Shown here: piece after piece, positions 23,650-31,555 of the stretch
How positions within the stretch are numbered: position 1 is the first letter of the stretch
How the letters are laid out: the number at the start of each line of letters is the position of its first letter
From: Methanomicrobiales archaeon
Lineage (GTDB): Archaea; Halobacteriota; Methanomicrobia; Methanomicrobiales; Methanospirillaceae
Direction: 5' to 3'
DNA: 36,093 nucleotides
Assembly (NCBI GenBank): GCA_025360805.1
Contig: JANYBK010000084.1
Coordinates: forward strand, 1-36,093
The notes under the pieces: model-generated
Databases searched by the model: none
What the model saw: the letters and a program-made list of their open reading frames with translations, nothing else
Told to the model about the DNA's origin: nothing
Made by a program: the position numbers and the translations under genes

Positions 23650-24488
23650 TGAATCGCATCCTCACGGTCATACTTCAGTTTGTATTTCCGTTTAAAATAC
23701 GTGAGGATGTTATCAATATCACGGTTAATGGTGTATTCTGCGTTCGGGTGAGTGGTCTCTATCCATTGGGGCCAGTCGATGAGCACGCACCTGCCATCTT
23801 CTATGAGAATATTGTATTCCGAGAGATCGGCATGGATGAGACCTGCCTGATATGCTGTGCGGACGTTTGAGAGGATTTCATCGAGCACAGTAGCAGGAGC
23901 CTCCAGCAGGCAGCGGTTTAGGTTAGTCCCCTGGATCAGCGCCATAACCACTGTATGCCGGTTCTGCGCTATTGGGAGCGGAACACTGACCTTTGGGTGA
24001 AGAGTAACAAGCGCCTTGTACTCGCGTTCCGCTGAGAGCTTCGAGGCTATGAGCCATGGACAATGCCCATCTGTCATGTACTCCCGGTTGACCCGGGCCG
24101 AATTGAAGGATCGCCCCCCGACCCGGTGGAATTTGATGGCAACCGGCCCAAGACCAAGAGCTTCATAGACAACCGATTCCTTTCCTTCACCCAGCTGCGT
24201 TCCCAAGGCCGAGATGGTTCCTTTCCGGGTGAGACTTGCAAGTGCAAGCGTGTCATATCCCCCAAAAACAAGTGCATACCCATCGTAGGGTACCGGGTTG
24301 AACCGAACCATGCCCCATTCAATAAGGCGTGCCAGCCGGTAATTCACTTCAGATTCTGCAAACCCGGTACTGGTGATTAACTGTTCGAGAGGGACCCATG
24401 CATAGCGTGACATCTGGCGCTCAAGTACCGATAGAATGGTCTTTTCATATTTATGCAGGGTGCGGATATGTTCCGCAGAGACAGCCAT
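23634..24488 (-). CDS. rio2: RIO2-family serine/threonine protein kinase
   Basis: A 284-residue atypical kinase. Residues 1-90 form the winged helix that defines RIO2. The flexible loop reads 'LGTQLGEGKESVVYEA' (95-110), the ATP lysine is K119, the catalytic loop is H219-A-D221-L-S-E-Y-N, and the metal-binding aspartate is D238 in 'IDWPQWIETTHPNA'. RIO2 acts in late maturation of the small ribosomal subunit. The ATG at 24488 is chosen since it begins the winged helix; upstream minus-strand ATTTTATAG (~24514-24522) is ~30 bases away, consistent with a leaderless message. It is the first gene of a rio2 - DUF460 - thiL operon. Confidence 0.95.
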   Translation of the reverse strand: MAVSAEHIRTLHKYEKTILSVLERQMSRYAWVPLEQLITSTGFAESEVNYRLARLIEWGMVRFNPVPYDGYALVFGGYDTLALASLTRKGTISALGTQLGEGKESVVYEALGLGPVAIKFHRVGGRSFNSARVNREYMTDGHCPWLIASKLSAEREYKALVTLHPKVSVPLPIAQNRHTVVMALIQGTNLNRCLLEAPATVLDEILSNVRTAYQAGLIHADLSEYNILIEDGRCVLIDWPQWIETTHPNAEYTINRDIDNILTYFKRKYKLKYDREDAIQCVTG

Positions 24489-24601
24489 GATCGTTAAAGT
24501 GATGCTGTCCCGGACTATAAAATCACTCCTTAACGGTACCAAAGATCATTTTATCACAACCTTAAACATCTTTTATCCTCCAGAATAAAACAGGTAACAA
24601 T

Positions 24602-25492
24602 ATGCAGTGCAGCAGATGCCACCGGGATGAGATTTTTTTCCAGCCTTATTCGGGGCTTCATCTCTGCAGTCAGCATCTTATTGCAGATGTGGAAGCCAAG
24701 GCAAAAAAGATGATACGGGCACAAGGCTGGTTAAAAACCGGTGATCAAATAGCTGTACTTCTTTCAGGAAACCAAAATAGCAGCGCGCTCCTTTATTTTT
24801 TAAAAAAACTCACTGCAGAGCGCTGCGACATACGGATTAGCGCAATAACTGTAGCAGATTGTATTGGACTCCACAGCAACACTTCGCATGCGAAACGTAT
24901 CGCAGAGCGTCTGGATGCGGATTTAATTGAGGTTTCATTACCGGAAGAGTTCAGGATTGGGACGGATACAATTACAGGGAAAAAACAGGATATATCATCC
25001 CCGCAAATGTTACCGGCATCCCGCTCCATCATCGACATGATTGCACAGCAGCATGGGATCACAAAAATCGCATGGGGACTCTGCCTTGATGAGGCAGCGG
25101 GTGTGGTACTGGAATGCGTCATCCGTGGCGATGGGGAAAAACTGGTCAGGAGCAGCTCCCGTCAGGACGGACCCCTTCGAATCTGTCCGTTCATATCGGT
25201 AACAGCCACGGAAGTATCCCAGTATGCAGAACTATGCGGATGTGGCGATGAACCGATACCCCGTCCTGAACCGGGAGACGGGCTGCACAAGGATACGATC
25301 GCTATGCTGAACGGCTATACGAACAATCATCCTGAAACAAAATATGCACTCCTGAACCTTGGAGAAAACCTGTCGGGGTCTCCCGGGGGAATCGCAGGTC
25401 TCATCCATGCATGTGAATGGTACAGGGAATACCATTGTGGGTGCGGCAATGACGGCTCAATACAGATTGAGGTGAAAAATGGCGCAACCTAA
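24602..25492 (+). CDS. degenerate Ncs6/TtcA-like PP-loop protein
   Basis: A 296-residue relative of archaeal Ncs6/TtcA tRNA thiolases. The N-terminal zinc finger is kept (C3, C6, C22, H25, with 'PYSGLHLCSQH'). The PP-loop, normally S-G-G-x-D-S, reads S55-G-N-Q-N-S60, so the glycine and aspartate are lost. The usual C-x2-C pair before the 'T-K-I-A-x-G' strand is absent (residues ~131-150). 'AWGLCLDEAA' resembles the 'G-H-N-L-D-D-x-A' segment with altered residues. It is therefore likely unable to adenylate and thiolate tRNA in the ordinary way and may be a regulatory or scaffold paralogue. Its end overlaps the potassium-channel start by 14 bases, and nadE follows. Upstream lies the divergent rio2 operon. 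Confidence 0.8.
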   Translation: MQCSRCHRDEIFFQPYSGLHLCSQHLIADVEAKAKKMIRAQGWLKTGDQIAVLLSGNQNSSALLYFLKKLTAERCDIRISAITVADCIGLHSNTSHAKRIAERLDADLIEVSLPEEFRIGTDTITGKKQDISSPQMLPASRSIIDMIAQQHGITKIAWGLCLDEAAGVVLECVIRGDGEKLVRSSSRQDGPLRICPFISVTATEVSQYAELCGCGDEPIPRPEPGDGLHKDTIAMLNGYTNNHPETKYALLNLGENLSGSPGGIAGLIHACEWYREYHCGCGNDGSIQIEVKNGAT

Positions 25493-27188
25493 ACGGGGGC
25501 GGATATGGCGGGTGATCAGGAACTCGCCGGGCATCCAGATATCCATTTATTTTTTTGCGTTTGCCTTGCTCATCGCCCTCTACACGTACATATTCCATAC
25601 GGTATATCCTGTACTTGAGAACAAACCCATCGACTGGGCTCAGGCACTGCTGTTTGTAGTCGAATCGATGACCACCGTCGGATATGGCTGGCTGCTCCCG
25701 TTTTCCAATGATCTCACCATGCTCCTTGCGATCCAGATTATGCTGTCCGGCGTGATCATGATCTTCGTCGTCATCCCACTCCTCCTCGCCCCGTACCTCA
25801 CCACACTCCTTGCACCCGCCCCCCCGCGAAATACCCCGCATGTATTGTCAGGACATACCGTTGTGATGGGATATGATGAGCTCACCCGTTCGGTTATTGA
25901 CAGCCTTACGATCTCAGAACACGATGTCGTAATTATTGAACAGGACAAGGTAATTGCCCTTGAGATTGCCACGCATTACCGGAAACGCGCCTACGTGATC
26001 TGGGGGGATTATACAGATCCCTCAACGTGGGCGGCGGCACACCTTGATAAGGCCCGGAATATTGTTATCTGCAAAGATGAGCGGCAGACTGCCAGTATTG
26101 TTCTTGGCATTCGTGAACTGGTAAAAGGAAAGATCATTTCAGTAGTGGACAAGTTATCCTTTGAACGCTATCTCCGTTATGCGGGGGCAGATTACGTACT
26201 GTCCCCCAAACATGCAACCGGGAGAATTTTAGCGCGGCATGCCGTTCTCAACCCCAGCGGGGATGCAGAGCCGGATATTCCCGGGCTGGACAGGATCAAC
26301 ATCAATCTTGAACACACGGCAGAACAGGAGCTCCGGCTCATCAACATTCCGGTGGTTTTCGGATGCAGGGCGGCATTCAAGTCCCTTGCAGATCTCCAGC
26401 TTTTTGAGCGATTCGGTATTATAGTGCCATTCCTCTGGAAGGCCGGGAAATTCATTCCCCAACCCAGTGACGATATTATTGTCGACAACATGACATCACT
26501 CTTCCTTTTTGGCAGGGCTGAATCTATTGTCACTGCAATCCGGGAAGAGTTCAATACCGACGGGTGTGCAGATGCTTTCGCGGTTATCGCAGGATATGGG
26601 GATGTTGGTGCAGGTGCATACCAGGAACTCCGTGCATCCGGAGTCTCCTGTATTGTCGTGGACTCAAAACAACAGGCCGTGGAGCAGGTTGTTGGCAATG
26701 CCGAGGATGAAGCGGTGTTGAAAAAGGCCCGCATCGAAGAAGCACGGTTCTGTATTGTTGCCCTGAATGATGACGATCTGAACATATTTACCACCCTGAT
26801 GGCCCGGAATCTCAACCCGGTCATAAGGATCCTTGCCCGGGCCAATGAACCGGCAACTGTTGAGAAACTCTACCGTGCAGGTGCGGATAACGTGGCCCTC
26901 CTTCCCATGATCGGGGGGCAGACTATCGCAAGGATCATCCTGGCAGGTACTGCCACCATTCTTCTCGAACTGCCAAACGGAGACATTGTAATCCTGAAAC
27001 ATGCCAATAAAACCTATTCAAAACCCGTGAAATGGTTCATACGGAAAACCGGGGTCCGGATCATTGGAATCGAGAGCCAGAGCCGCTCGATCATTGCCCC
27101 GGAGGCAGAAGAGATCATTTTAGAAGGAGATGCCCTAATCGCAGTCGGGAATACCGAACAGTTGAAAAAGTTCATTCATCTGGTATAA
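25479..27188 (+). CDS. potassium channel with two RCK (TrkA-N/TrkA-C) domains
   Basis: A 569-residue membrane protein of the MthK/GsuK type. Helix 1 is at ~20-46, the pore has the selectivity filter T66-V-G-Y-G70, and helix 2 lies at ~80-112. Two cytoplasmic RCK units follow. The first TrkA-N has a degenerate Rossmann loop ('VVMGYDELT' near 130, in place of G-x-G-x-x-G); the second has the canonical 'GYGDVGAGA' near 370. Each is followed by a TrkA-C part. Such domains bind NAD(H), nucleotides or ions and gate the pore. The start overlaps the preceding gene by 14 bases, and nadE begins 10 bases after its stop. Confidence 0.93.
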   Translation: MAQPKRGRIWRVIRNSPGIQISIYFFAFALLIALYTYIFHTVYPVLENKPIDWAQALLFVVESMTTVGYGWLLPFSNDLTMLLAIQIMLSGVIMIFVVIPLLLAPYLTTLLAPAPPRNTPHVLSGHTVVMGYDELTRSVIDSLTISEHDVVIIEQDKVIALEIATHYRKRAYVIWGDYTDPSTWAAAHLDKARNIVICKDERQTASIVLGIRELVKGKIISVVDKLSFERYLRYAGADYVLSPKHATGRILARHAVLNPSGDAEPDIPGLDRININLEHTAEQELRLINIPVVFGCRAAFKSLADLQLFERFGIIVPFLWKAGKFIPQPSDDIIVDNMTSLFLFGRAESIVTAIREEFNTDGCADAFAVIAGYGDVGAGAYQELRASGVSCIVVDSKQQAVEQVVGNAEDEAVLKKARIEEARFCIVALNDDDLNIFTTLMARNLNPVIRILARANEPATVEKLYRAGADNVALLPMIGGQTIARIILAGTATILLELPNGDIVILKHANKTYSKPVKWFIRKTGVRIIGIESQSRSIIAPEAEEIILEGDALIAVGNTEQLKKFIHLV

Positions 27189-27197
27189 CAAAGAGAT

Positions 27198-27980
27198 ATG
27201 CGCATGGTAGCAGAGCTTGGGTGCAGATTGGGACAGATCGAACAGATGATAAGGTACGCCTACTGGAACAGCGGGTGTTTGGGGATTGTCATTGGCGTAA
27301 GCGGCGGGGTTGATTCTGCGGTAGCAGCAGCGTTCTGCTGTCGGGCAATCGGTCCTGAAAAGGTGCTTGGGCTATCTCTGCCTTCTGCAATAAGCAATCC
27401 TGAAGATTGTAAGGATGCGGCAACACTCTGTGCCCAGCTTGGCATAGAGCACAAAATAGTCAGCATAGAACCGATGCTTGAGGGTTTTAAATCCATACCG
27501 GATTATTCCCCCTCGCATTTCCTTTCGGGAAATCTCATGGCGCGTATCAGGATGGCAGTAATCTATTATCACGCAAACCGGGACAACCGGCTGGTCTGCG
27601 GCACATCCAACAGGAGCGAATATATGCTCGGTTACTGCACAAAATTCGGGGATAATGCAGCAGACGTCCAGCCGATCGTTCACATGTATAAGGATGAAGT
27701 CTATGAAGCTGCGAGGGAACTGGACATTCCGGATCCTATCATGAAAAAAGCACCTTCAGCAGGATTGTGGGAAGGCCAGAGTGACGAGAGCGAGATCGGG
27801 CTTTCTTATGCCGAGATCGATCTATCGTTACGGGCTCTTGAACTGAACAAGTGGAAGGCAATAACATCAACGGAAGAAAAGGTCCTCGCACTGGTGAAAA
27901 AAAGCGAGCATAAACGACTCCCCGCACCTAATCTTTTAGCAGTTCTGGAAAAATGCCGGGATACTGTTCCGGGAAATTGA
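27198..27980 (+). CDS. nadE: NH3-dependent NAD+ synthetase
   Basis: A 260-residue PP-loop enzyme completing NAD synthesis from deamido-NAD, ATP and ammonia. The P-loop is canonical, S35-G-G-V-D-S40. Further signatures are 'GLSLPS' near 60, 'NLMARIRMAVIYYHAN' (~112-127), 'GTSNRSEYMLGYCTKFGD' (~134-151) and 'KKAPSAGLWEGQSDESEIG'. It has no glutaminase domain, so it depends on free ammonia, as usual in methanogens. The gene is tightly linked to the channel (10-base gap). Its last 53 bases overlap the 3' end of the convergent pgi gene. Confidence 0.97.
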   Translation: MRMVAELGCRLGQIEQMIRYAYWNSGCLGIVIGVSGGVDSAVAAAFCCRAIGPEKVLGLSLPSAISNPEDCKDAATLCAQLGIEHKIVSIEPMLEGFKSIPDYSPSHFLSGNLMARIRMAVIYYHANRDNRLVCGTSNRSEYMLGYCTKFGDNAADVQPIVHMYKDEVYEAARELDIPDPIMKKAPSAGLWEGQSDESEIGLSYAEIDLSLRALELNKWKAITSTEEKVLALVKKSEHKRLPAPNLLAVLEKCRDTVPGN

Positions 27981-28635
27981 GGAACGTAAGCATGGTCTCA
28001 TTCCCGATAAGATTGTAGAGTGGCCCCTTACAGAGCCGGTGCATTGCAGATCTCCAGTGTGCGCCGGGAGATCTTACCTCCGGTATCTTTGGGTAATGGG
28101 GATTTTTCCGCAGGTTGCCATCACTCATCGCATAATATGCTGCACCATGGAGAGTCTCGTACTCCCCATATTCGCTCTCAAAAGCAGTAGATACGATGTT
28201 GGCCATTGTAAGGGTCTTTTCCACAGAAGGATTGATCGATATGTGCCCGTAATCCGGGGGGATAATTACAATATCACCGGCATGGGCTGAGATCATCACA
28301 ATATCATCCAGTCTACGCAACTGAAGCAGGTATTTTGCCTCGCCTTCTAAAACTTCATAGACTTCCGGATACCCGATACCGACAGGATTTTTCGGGTGAT
28401 AATGTCCCTTGGTCTTCACCCATTCGCCGCAGAGATTGCAAGGGGGAATAACTGTGATATCATAGCGCAGCTTGCGACTGTGCAACCATTGCCGGTCCGT
28501 GTCTGACTTTGCCAGATCGCGGTACATAAAATAAAGAGAGGTATTGCCGTTGCACGAATTGTCGGCAAGGACAGACCGCATCTCCTCAATTGTCCGGACT
28601 GAGGGCAAAGGGAGAGCCCCATCCCATCCACGCAT
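27928..28635 (-). CDS. pgi: cupin-type archaeal glucose-6-phosphate isomerase
   Basis: A 235-residue protein of the archaeal cupin PGI family, unrelated to the classical enzyme. The metal-binding cupin motif 1 reads 'TKGHYHPKNPVGIGYPEVYEVLEG' (around residues 76-99), giving two His and a Glu; the second histidine motif is 'PPDYGHISIN' (~129-138). It interconverts glucose- and fructose-6-phosphate. ATG 28635 shares its A with the stop of the upstream S-layer-like gene (TGATG), so it is translationally coupled; the in-frame GTG at 28638 is less likely. A C-terminal extension of ~50 residues follows the cupin core. Its 3' end overlaps nadE. Confidence 0.95.
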   Translation of the reverse strand: MRGWDGALPLPSVRTIEEMRSVLADNSCNGNTSLYFMYRDLAKSDTDRQWLHSRKLRYDITVIPPCNLCGEWVKTKGHYHPKNPVGIGYPEVYEVLEGEAKYLLQLRRLDDIVMISAHAGDIVIIPPDYGHISINPSVEKTLTMANIVSTAFESEYGEYETLHGAAYYAMSDGNLRKNPHYPKIPEVRSPGAHWRSAMHRLCKGPLYNLIGNETMLTFLNFPEQYPGIFPELLKD

Positions 28636-29924
28636 CACTTCTTCTTTCTCATTACAAGTAAATAATACCCGGCGCTGATGCCAATAATCACAATGAGAAC
28701 GAGTAGGGGGAGCATTGATGAAAGACCACTGGATTCAGGTTTTGGATCTATTAAAACAATTACTTTGAAGGTATCTGAGATCTGGCTGTTGTCGAGCGAA
28801 TCCCGGTAGCGTATATCAGCATCCAGCAGATAGGTCTTTATCTCTGCATCATCTCTGGCAGATATTTGATACCGGGCGGTGACATTTTCCCCGGGTTTTA
28901 TGTCCCCTATATAGGCAGTATCATCTGAACTTGTAAACGGATCAACTGCAGAGATCCGTGCCTGTGAATGATAGGCCGTGGTATCACCATTATTCCGGTA
29001 ATTAACGGTAATTACGTTGTCAGAACCCGGAATGACACGGGCCGGTGCTGAGGACACTGAAAAAGTAAGTTTTCCCCCAATGGGAATACCCACCGTATCT
29101 GTAGCAGATGTAACAATATCTCCTTCCCGGTTTTCATAAGTAACTGCAACATCAACAGGATAGGTCTGTTTTGCTGCATCTCCTGATACTGCCACCTTAT
29201 ACCTGCAGGAAACAGTGGCATTGCGCGGGAAGTCCCCGATAAAAACGCTGCTGTCGGTGGGGATGATTGGGCTCTGACCGCTACGAAGAATCTTTAATGT
29301 TGCTTTCTTCCCGTCTTCAAATCCGATATTTTGTATTTTCAGGTTGAGATATCCGCCACTCCCGACATTTAAGTTTTCAGGCACTGCTTCAATGACGTTA
29401 ATCTTAACCTGAGGTTTGATCTTTATTGTCAGAGGGAAGGTCTCACTGACTTTTCGGTAATGATTCTGAAGATATTCACCCGCATCATTGTTAGCAGATT
29501 CAAGGTAAGTGTATTGGATCGTGAGAGGGATCTGATATTCCCCCATAGAGGCGTTGGACAGGATTTTTGCCAGGATCGGGACTGTTACTAATCCCTGCGA
29601 CTTGATATCACCGATGTTTTTGGGATCGGATTTGATAACTACCGGTGCACTGCCTGCACCCAGTCCGACCATAACCATCTTAGCGGTTGTCGGGAGATCA
29701 TCGCGATCAATTGTCCCGATAGTAAGTTGTTTTATATCGTTCACTCCGCTGTTCCGTACAAGGACATTTACAGTAACATCCTGTCCCGGGGTGAATTCAT
29801 TGACACCCGAGATTGTTGCTGACATGTGAGGACTTGCCCCAACATAGGTGTCCACCCCCATCACTGGCATGATAGCGATAAGCGACAGTATGAGGAAGAT
29901 AAGAACTGATTTTGGATATTTCAT
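28635..29924 (-). CDS. S-layer-like (COG1361) exported protein with C-terminal anchor
   Basis: A 429-residue secreted, membrane-anchored protein. A signal peptide spans residues 1-~23 ('FLILSLIAIMPVMG'), three to four NEW3/CARDB-like beta-sandwich repeats follow, each with a 'F-T-P-G-Q-D-V-T-V-N-V-x-V-R-N-S-G' or 'G-x-x-N-x-x-V-x-Y-R-N-N-G' strand motif, and a membrane helix at ~405-425 is capped by the stop-transfer R-K-K-K. It would sit on the outside of the cell. The promoter TATA lies within the palindrome at 29942-29957, so it is probably controlled by the divergent TrmB-type regulator. The pgi gene is coupled downstream, a curious pairing. Confidence 0.85.
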   Translation of the reverse strand: MKYPKSVLIFLILSLIAIMPVMGVDTYVGASPHMSATISGVNEFTPGQDVTVNVLVRNSGVNDIKQLTIGTIDRDDLPTTAKMVMVGLGAGSAPVVIKSDPKNIGDIKSQGLVTVPILAKILSNASMGEYQIPLTIQYTYLESANNDAGEYLQNHYRKVSETFPLTIKIKPQVKINVIEAVPENLNVGSGGYLNLKIQNIGFEDGKKATLKILRSGQSPIIPTDSSVFIGDFPRNATVSCRYKVAVSGDAAKQTYPVDVAVTYENREGDIVTSATDTVGIPIGGKLTFSVSSAPARVIPGSDNVITVNYRNNGDTTAYHSQARISAVDPFTSSDDTAYIGDIKPGENVTARYQISARDDAEIKTYLLDADIRYRDSLDNSQISDTFKVIVLIDPKPESSGLSSMLPLLVLIVIIGISAGYYLLVMRKKK

Positions 29925-29941
29925 TGCCCATCACGTGTTGT

Positions 29942-29957
29942 TGTTGTTATAACAACA
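29942..29957. promoter_or_regulatory. 16-base perfect palindrome, candidate TrmB operator
   Basis: TGTTGTTATAACAACA is an exact palindrome in the 65-base gap between the divergent S-layer-like gene and trmB-like gene. Its centre, GTTATAAC, is the only TATA element at the right distance (~26 bases) from the S-layer gene start at 29924. It directly abuts the TATA of the trmB-like gene. A dimeric regulator bound here would block both promoters. Confidence 0.6.
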
Positions 29958-29966
29958 TTTAATATT
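29958..29966 (+). promoter_or_regulatory. TATA element of the trmB-like gene
   Basis: TTTAATATT is centred about 27 bases before the ATG at 29990, with no ribosome site between, so the message is probably leaderless. Confidence 0.5.
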
Positions 29967-29989
29967 GCAGGATATAAAGTCATGTTCCA

Positions 29990-30769
29990 ATGACACCCGC
30001 CCTCCCCGGCTCTGAAAGAGTTATTGAATGCCTCAAATCTCTTGGTTTGACAAAATATGAAGCGCTGGTGTATATTGCACTTTTAAAGGTGGTGAGCGCA
30101 ACCGCCACCGAGATCCATGAGATATCCACAGTTCCGCGCGCATCTGTATACCCGGTACTCGATCAACTTCACGAAAAAAAACTCATATCCATAGCCCGTT
30201 CAACCCCCAAGCGGTTTGCTGCTCTCTCTCCGGAGGAAGGGGTTGCAATAATGATGAGCATGATTGAACGCGATGCTGCAGATGCCCGTGAGATCCTTTC
30301 TGCAATCCACCGTGAACGAATCAGCCATGAACCGAGCAGTGAGGAGCTGATATGGAATGTCTATGGTATCGAAAATATTCAGAGAAAACTCACCGATCTC
30401 ATAACATCTGCCCGTCATGATATAAGGATCATCACCCATCCCCAGATAATTTCCCCTGAACTCAGAGAGATACTCGATGATAAGGCAGATAAAGTAGATG
30501 TTGAGATTGTCACTCACCAGTGGGAGGGTACCAATAAGGGAAAAATGCGAGTGTATGTAAAGAAGCATCCGGAGATGCCCCGCGAACTTGAAGGGGTCAA
30601 AGATATGATGGCCGGTGGCATCTGCATTGTCGATAACCGGCGCGTACTGGTTATTTTGGGAACCGACAAAGAGGATGCAGTGGCACTCTTCTCAGAATCA
30701 GAGGGTTTTGTCCGGTTCTTCTCACGGTATTACAACCTGATCGTGGACTGGGCAAAAAAGCCGGAATGA
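29990..30769 (+). CDS. TrmB-family transcriptional regulator
   Basis: A 259-residue protein. The N-terminal winged helix-turn-helix (residues ~8-80) has the TrmB pattern 'LTKYEALVYIALLK...TATEIHEISTVPRASVYPVLDQLHEKKLI'. A coiled segment (~85-112) precedes a C-terminal PLD-like sensor domain ('LIWNVYGIENIQRKLTDLITSARHDIRII', ~117-146). TrmB proteins control sugar and central metabolism genes in archaea. The recognition helix 'RASVYPVLDQL' fits DNA binding at a palindrome like that at 29942-29957, between this gene and the S-layer/pgi pair. Coupling with pgi suggests a sugar-linked signal. The ligand is unknown. Confidence 0.92.
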   Translation: MTPALPGSERVIECLKSLGLTKYEALVYIALLKVVSATATEIHEISTVPRASVYPVLDQLHEKKLISIARSTPKRFAALSPEEGVAIMMSMIERDAADAREILSAIHRERISHEPSSEELIWNVYGIENIQRKLTDLITSARHDIRIITHPQIISPELREILDDKADKVDVEIVTHQWEGTNKGKMRVYVKKHPEMPRELEGVKDMMAGGICIVDNRRVLVILGTDKEDAVALFSESEGFVRFFSRYYNLIVDWAKKPE

Positions 30770-30790
30770 AGAAACGTTCTCTCCACTTTT

Positions 30791-31555
30791 TTAATAATCC
30801 CTGATCTCGTCCATCTGCCGGATATCCATCAGGCCCTTCATTGCCTGTGTCTGAACCCAGCGTCCCCCTTCCCGGATTGCTGCCATTGGATTGGTGCCGC
30901 CAACCGCTGCAATAGCAACGTACTGCGGGCTCACGGGCACTCCGAGAAGTGACAGGTTCGGCATACCTACTTCAAGTATACCAGAATAGCTGCTGCTCGA
31001 AAGTTCATCGAGCACACTACCGACCAGAGGCTCTGCTTCCATGTGGAACTCACGGATATTTGCAAGGATGTTGCCACTCCCCCGCCGCATAACATTGGTT
31101 ACTGATGTAGTTTTCTGGGATATCAGTACTTGCAGCGGATCGATAGTAGTGTGCTCGTAAAGGATGATGTGCGTGAAGCGGATCGGGATCCGGTTCTCAA
31201 TCTCTACTACTCCTCCACCAATCGGATTGACCGGAATACCCCGCCTGATCAACAGTCCGTCAAAGGTGATGCTGCACATCGTACAGATACCGGTTAAGCC
31301 TTTTGGGATCACAAAATCTGCAACTTTTTCGCCAGAGGAATAAAATTTGACCATCCCACTCACGCTGACACCGGTTTTGTTCGCGTCTTTGAGTACGGAT
31401 ATCGCAAAATCAAGATCTTCGTTTTTTATCAACGAGAGATTGTACACCACATTTCCCTCTCCCGCAATAGGATCGAATGTTACCTGAATGGCAAAATCTT
31501 CGATATTATGGTTGACAAACTTCAGCGGGAGGGTCATTATACTAATCTCGGACAT
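30791..31555 (-). CDS. NrpR-family regulator lacking the DNA-binding domain (NrpRII type)
   Basis: A 254-residue protein consisting of one NROR (DUF128) domain. Characteristic segments are 'LPLKFVNHNIEDFAIQVTFDP' at the start, 'GSGNILANIREFHMEAEP' (~160-177) and the glycine-rich 'PNLSLLGVPVSP...IAAVGGTNPMAAIREGG'. NrpR is the 2-oxoglutarate-sensing nitrogen repressor of methanogens, which normally starts with an HTH followed by one or two NROR domains. Here the protein begins directly at the NROR domain, so it resembles NrpRII, which acts together with an HTH-bearing NrpRI. The ATG at 31555 lies ~22 bases from a TATA-like box, so it may be leaderless. The adjacent inverted repeat suggests self-regulation. 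Confidence 0.88.
   Translation of the reverse strand: MSEISIMTLPLKFVNHNIEDFAIQVTFDPIAGEGNVVYNLSLIKNEDLDFAISVLKDANKTGVSVSGMVKFYSSGEKVADFVIPKGLTGICTMCSITFDGLLIRRGIPVNPIGGGVVEIENRIPIRFTHIILYEHTTIDPLQVLISQKTTSVTNVMRRGSGNILANIREFHMEAEPLVGSVLDELSSSSYSGILEVGMPNLSLLGVPVSPQYVAIAAVGGTNPMAAIREGGRWVQTQAMKGLMDIRQMDEIRDY

Noticed and set aside
26192-26845. 217-codon open frame antisense to the potassium channel
   Set aside because: The composition is Ser/Arg-rich shadow-type and the plus strand encodes a full RCK protein.
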